In this document: positions 61,779 through 64,000 of the stretch, in pieces
Layout: the number at the start of each line of letters is the position of its first letter
How positions within the stretch are numbered: the stretch's first letter is position 1
Assembly (NCBI RefSeq): GCF_024461735.1
Contig: NZ_JANGAD010000002.1
Coordinates: forward strand, 1-64,000
DNA from: Anaerotignum propionicum
Lineage (GTDB): Bacteria; Bacillota; Clostridia; Lachnospirales; Anaerotignaceae
Direction: 5' to 3'
DNA: 64,000 nucleotides
Notes under the pieces: generated by a model
Database searches by the model: none
What the model was told of the DNA's origin: nothing
The model's input: only the letters and a program-made list of their open reading frames with translations
Made by a program: the position numbers and the translations under genes

Positions 61779-62174
61779 TTATCCTGCAGCCCATATCTCT
61801 ATTTCTATTTTTATTGAATCCAAACCTAAGGCATTCACATAGGCAATTGTCATAGAAGGCGAAATTTCTCCAAAGAATTCACAATATATTTTATCGAAAT
61901 ACGCCCAGTCTATTTCTTCTATTGACCATATATTTACCTTAATCACATTGTCTGGTTCCAAATCCACACTTTTCAGTAAGTTTGATATATTTATAAATGT
62001 ATTTTCTACTTGTTGATTAAAATCAGCAGGAATATCACCGCCTAAATCTGCTCCAATTTGACCTGAAAACGTATAAAAAGTTGCATTAGGCTTTATTTTT
62101 GTTATATGGGTATAGTTTCCTACCTCTTTGCTCACTCCTGATGGTGATAATCTGGTAACTACATTATTTTTCAT
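61779..62174 (-). CDS. Rid (YjgF/YER057c/UK114) family protein
   Basis: A 131-residue protein of the Rid superfamily. The C-terminal motif is PSMTIAYVNALGLDSIKIEIEIWA; canonical RidA has an arginine in PxRSTV that binds the imine substrate, and this protein lacks it. It probably belongs to a Rid subgroup other than RidA, of unknown function. ATG at 62174 has AAAGGA upstream; the longer start is less likely. Confidence 0.83.
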   Translation of the reverse strand: MKNNVVTRLSPSGVSKEVGNYTHITKIKPNATFYTFSGQIGADLGGDIPADFNQQVENTFINISNLLKSVDLEPDNVIKVNIWSIEEIDWAYFDKIYCEFFGEISPSMTIAYVNALGLDSIKIEIEIWAAG

Positions 62175-62526
62175 TTTAAAACATCCTTTCTCTATTGGAT
62201 AAATAATTTCTAACACTATATACCGTTAAGATATACAGTTATCCTCTGCTAGAAATTCATTTATCAAAAATAGAGATGGAATGCTCGTTTTTTATAAGAC
62301 TACTTCTAAAAAAAACCAATCTCATTGCCTTACCCCCTTTCAAAGTATTATATGGATAACCACGCCTACAGTCAAGTAATCAAATATAAAGAAAAAATAG
62401 TTCGAAAATACCTTTTCATCCATTGCAAAAAATCTATTAAGAGTAAAAGCGCTGAAATATATGTCGTCTTTCTTCGTGCTATGATGTCCTTCCTCATTGA
62501 GTAACAAAGCCTTAAAGCCAAAAAAA
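62175..62526. other. Intergenic region upstream of the Rid gene
   Basis: AT-rich, no gene. It should hold the Rid promoter. No riboswitch recognised. Confidence 0.4.
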
Positions 62527-62562
62527 GGGCTGAAAACTCAAGAAATCTTGAATTTTCAACCC
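62527..62562 (-). terminator. Terminator of tRNA-Arg
   Basis: On the minus strand a 16-bp near-perfect stem (GGGTTGAAAATTCAAG / CTTGAGTTTTCAGCCC) with a 4-base loop is followed by TTTTTTTGG, just 3' of the tRNA. Confidence 0.85.
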
Positions 62563-62569
62563 ATTATAA

Positions 62570-62643
62570 TGTCCCAGACAGGAGTCGAACCTGCGGCCTT
62601 CCCCTTAGGAGGGGGACGCTCTATCCAACTGAGCTACTGAGAC
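62570..62643 (-). tRNA. tRNA-Arg (anticodon CCU)
   Basis: The minus strand folds as a full cloverleaf. The acceptor GTCTCAG pairs with CTGGGAC (one G-U and normal pairs). The D-arm is GCTCAGTTGGATAGAGC, the anticodon arm TCCCC-CTCCTAA-GGGGA gives anticodon CCT, and the T-arm is GCAGGTTCGACTCCTGT. The discriminator base is A. CCA is not encoded. Confidence 0.95.
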
Positions 62644-62747
62644 AAATAATAAAATAGACAGCAGAAACTCTCTAAGCAGTCCTTTTCTATTTTATTCGTA
62701 TCCCCTGCCACAGTCAAGTAGTTTTATGCCATAGCAGGGGAATTTTT

Positions 62748-64000
62748 TTACTGAAGCTTCTCCTCAATAAAAGCCGCTAACTTCATGGCTTCCTTTTCCA
62801 TCACTTCTTTGTCCTTGCCTTCAATCATTACTCTTACCAAAGGCTCCGTACCGGAAGTGCGAATCAGAACTCTTCCATCAGAAGAAAATTTCTCCTGCAA
62901 TGCCTCGATAGCAGCTTTAATTTCAGGAACCTCCATATACTCATTCTTCCGGGCATTGTTTACCCGGGCATTCACCAATACCTGAGGCATTACCTCCATG
63001 GTTTTTGCCAACTGGGATGCCTTTTTTCCACTGCGATTCATAACGGATAAAAGCTGAATTGCAGTTAAAACGCCATCTCCCGTTGAGTTGTAATCCAGAA
63101 AAATAATATGTCCTGATTGCTCTCCTCCTAAGTTATACCCCTCAGCCAGCATACTTTCCAGAACATACCTGTCACCAACATTAGTTTGTAAAACAGATAT
63201 TTCGTTTTCTCGTCCCATCATTGTCAGCCCGAGGTTAGACATGACCGTTCCAACAATGGTGTCTTTTTTCAATTCACCCCTTGCCTTCATATCACATCCA
63301 CATATGGCCAGAATTTTATCTCCGTCAATCAGTTCACCATTTTCGTCCACTGCTAAGCAACGGTCTGCGTCTCCATCAAAGGCAAACCCAATATCAGCGC
63401 CATTTTCCTTCACCAATGCCACTAAATCCTCCATATGGGTAGAACCGCACTTATCATTAATATTCGTTCCATCGGGTTCATTATGTATGATGCAAAGCTG
63501 GGCACCCAACTCAAGCATTGTAATCGGTGCCGCTTTATAAGCAGCACCATTGGCACAATCCAGTGCCACCTTTATCCCTTGAAAACGCTCTTTCGTACTA
63601 TCTCTAAGGAATGTAATATAATCATCCAGGGCTTCTTCTGCATAGCCTCTAGTTCCAATTCCACTCCCTGTAGGACAGGGCAAAACCTCCATACGGCTTA
63701 AAACGATATCCTCTATTTCATCTTCCAGTTCATCACTCAATTTATAACCCTGATCACTAAAAAACTTAATACCATTATATTCAACAGGATTATGGGATGC
63801 AGAAATCATTACCCCGGCGTCCAAACGATAGTGACGCACCAAATATGCCACTGCAGGAGTGGGAATTACTCCCGCAAGCACCGCATGGGCACCAACAGAG
63901 CAAATCCCTGCAACCAAAGCAGACTCCAGCATATCACCACTGATTCGTGTATCCATTGCCACCAAAATACGAGGCGCATGCTTCTTTTCCTTCGTTAAAA
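62748..64000 (-). CDS. glmM: Phosphoglucosamine mutase (5' end off window)
   Basis: Converts glucosamine-6-phosphate to glucosamine-1-phosphate for UDP-GlcNAc. The visible 417 residues lack about 30-45 N-terminal ones, which lie to the right of the window. Active-site phosphoserine motif VMISASHNPVEYNG, the metal loop AFDGDADRC, and the C-terminal RTSGTEPLVRVMIEG. The frame is open to base 64000 and the extra residues (LTKEKKHAPRILVAMDTR) are family-like, so the start is outside. Confidence 0.95.
   Translation of the reverse strand, partial: LTKEKKHAPRILVAMDTRISGDMLESALVAGICSVGAHAVLAGVIPTPAVAYLVRHYRLDAGVMISASHNPVEYNGIKFFSDQGYKLSDELEDEIEDIVLSRMEVLPCPTGSGIGTRGYAEEALDDYITFLRDSTKERFQGIKVALDCANGAAYKAAPITMLELGAQLCIIHNEPDGTNINDKCGSTHMEDLVALVKENGADIGFAFDGDADRCLAVDENGELIDGDKILAICGCDMKARGELKKDTIVGTVMSNLGLTMMGRENEISVLQTNVGDRYVLESMLAEGYNLGGEQSGHIIFLDYNSTGDGVLTAIQLLSVMNRSGKKASQLAKTMEVMPQVLVNARVNNARKNEYMEVPEIKAAIEALQEKFSSDGRVLIRTSGTEPLVRVMIEGKDKEVMEKEAMKLAAFIEEKLQ

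Noticed and set aside
1..64000. CRISPR arrays, insertion sequences, prophage or integrative elements
   Set aside because: I found no regularly spaced repeats, transposase, integrase or phage structural genes.

Overview
The window looks like a chromosomal segment from an anaerobic, low-to-moderate GC, spore-forming (or ancestrally spore-forming) member of the Clostridia. I infer a Lachnospirales/Anaerotignum-like lineage, but no 16S gene is present to settle it. The evidence is an oxygen-independent class III ribonucleotide reductase with its activase (nrdDG), an NfnAB-type ferredoxin/NAD(P)H transhydrogenase, the clostridial SCIFF peptide and its radical-SAM maturase (scfA/scfB), spoIIP and a CwlD-like amidase, T-box and TPP riboswitches, and strong AGGAGG ribosome binding sites throughout. 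I see no phage, insertion sequence, CRISPR array or conjugation gene. This is ordinary chromosome carrying several small, distinctive modules.

Layout. 0-10.4 kb: mazG-hup (minus), then nfnA-nfnB, a metallo-beta-lactamase-fold hydrolase, glpK, and an nrdD-nrdG-dut-vanW run behind a promoter with two NrdR-like boxes. 10.5-13.7 kb: metNIQ on the minus strand behind a T-box leader whose specifier reads ATG (Met). 13.9-20.9 kb: a LytR-CpsA-Psr protein, thiW-thiD under a TPP riboswitch, a glycerophosphodiesterase with a stalk domain, a DUF1292 protein, a DEAD-box-like helicase with a DEGD motif, and a CwlD-like amidase. 21.4-25.3 kb: serC-serA-DUF1015 and a 58-aa protein. 25.6-28.4 kb: a UDP-GlcNAc 2-epimerase with a large unrelated C-terminal extension, and a fumarylacetoacetase-family hydrolase. 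28.9-31.6 kb: argG-argH. 31.7-32.4 kb: a divergent pair, a ribbon-helix-helix protein and a SLOG/DUF1273 protein, sharing an intergenic region with a 9-bp tandem repeat. 32.6-37.9 kb: a HAD phosphatase, spoIIP and two tandem paralogous aminotransferases.

38.5-43.4 kb: a polyamine-type ABC operon led by an XRE-cupin regulator. Its ATPase carries two tandem about 85-residue beta-rich repeats inside the C-terminal TOBE region. 44-48.1 kb: a leucine-rich-repeat protein, a VWA/DUF2201 protein and a MoxR-type AAA+ ATPase in one tight operon behind a perfect TTGACA-17-TATAAT promoter. This is the best candidate for an under-described system. 48.2-52.6 kb: a GNAT acetyltransferase, a TSUP permease, an Orn/Lys/Arg decarboxylase, scfB and the tiny scfA gene (GTG start). 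53-57.3 kb: a GntR-RCK_C (BusR-like) regulator followed by a four-gene OpuC-type osmolyte transporter with a CBS-domain ATPase. Both could be read-outs of cyclic di-AMP. 57.4-64 kb: a methyltransferase, a ZIP transporter with a TetR regulator, a divergent LysR/YeiH pair, a Rid-family protein, tRNA-Arg(CCU), and the 3' part of glmM running off the right edge.

The genes are mostly short operons, each with its own regulator or leader: NrdR for dNTP supply, tRNA-Met sensing for methionine uptake, TPP sensing for thiamin salvage, and probably c-di-AMP for osmolytes. All calls come from reading the sequence and from recall of protein families. No database search or folding program was run.
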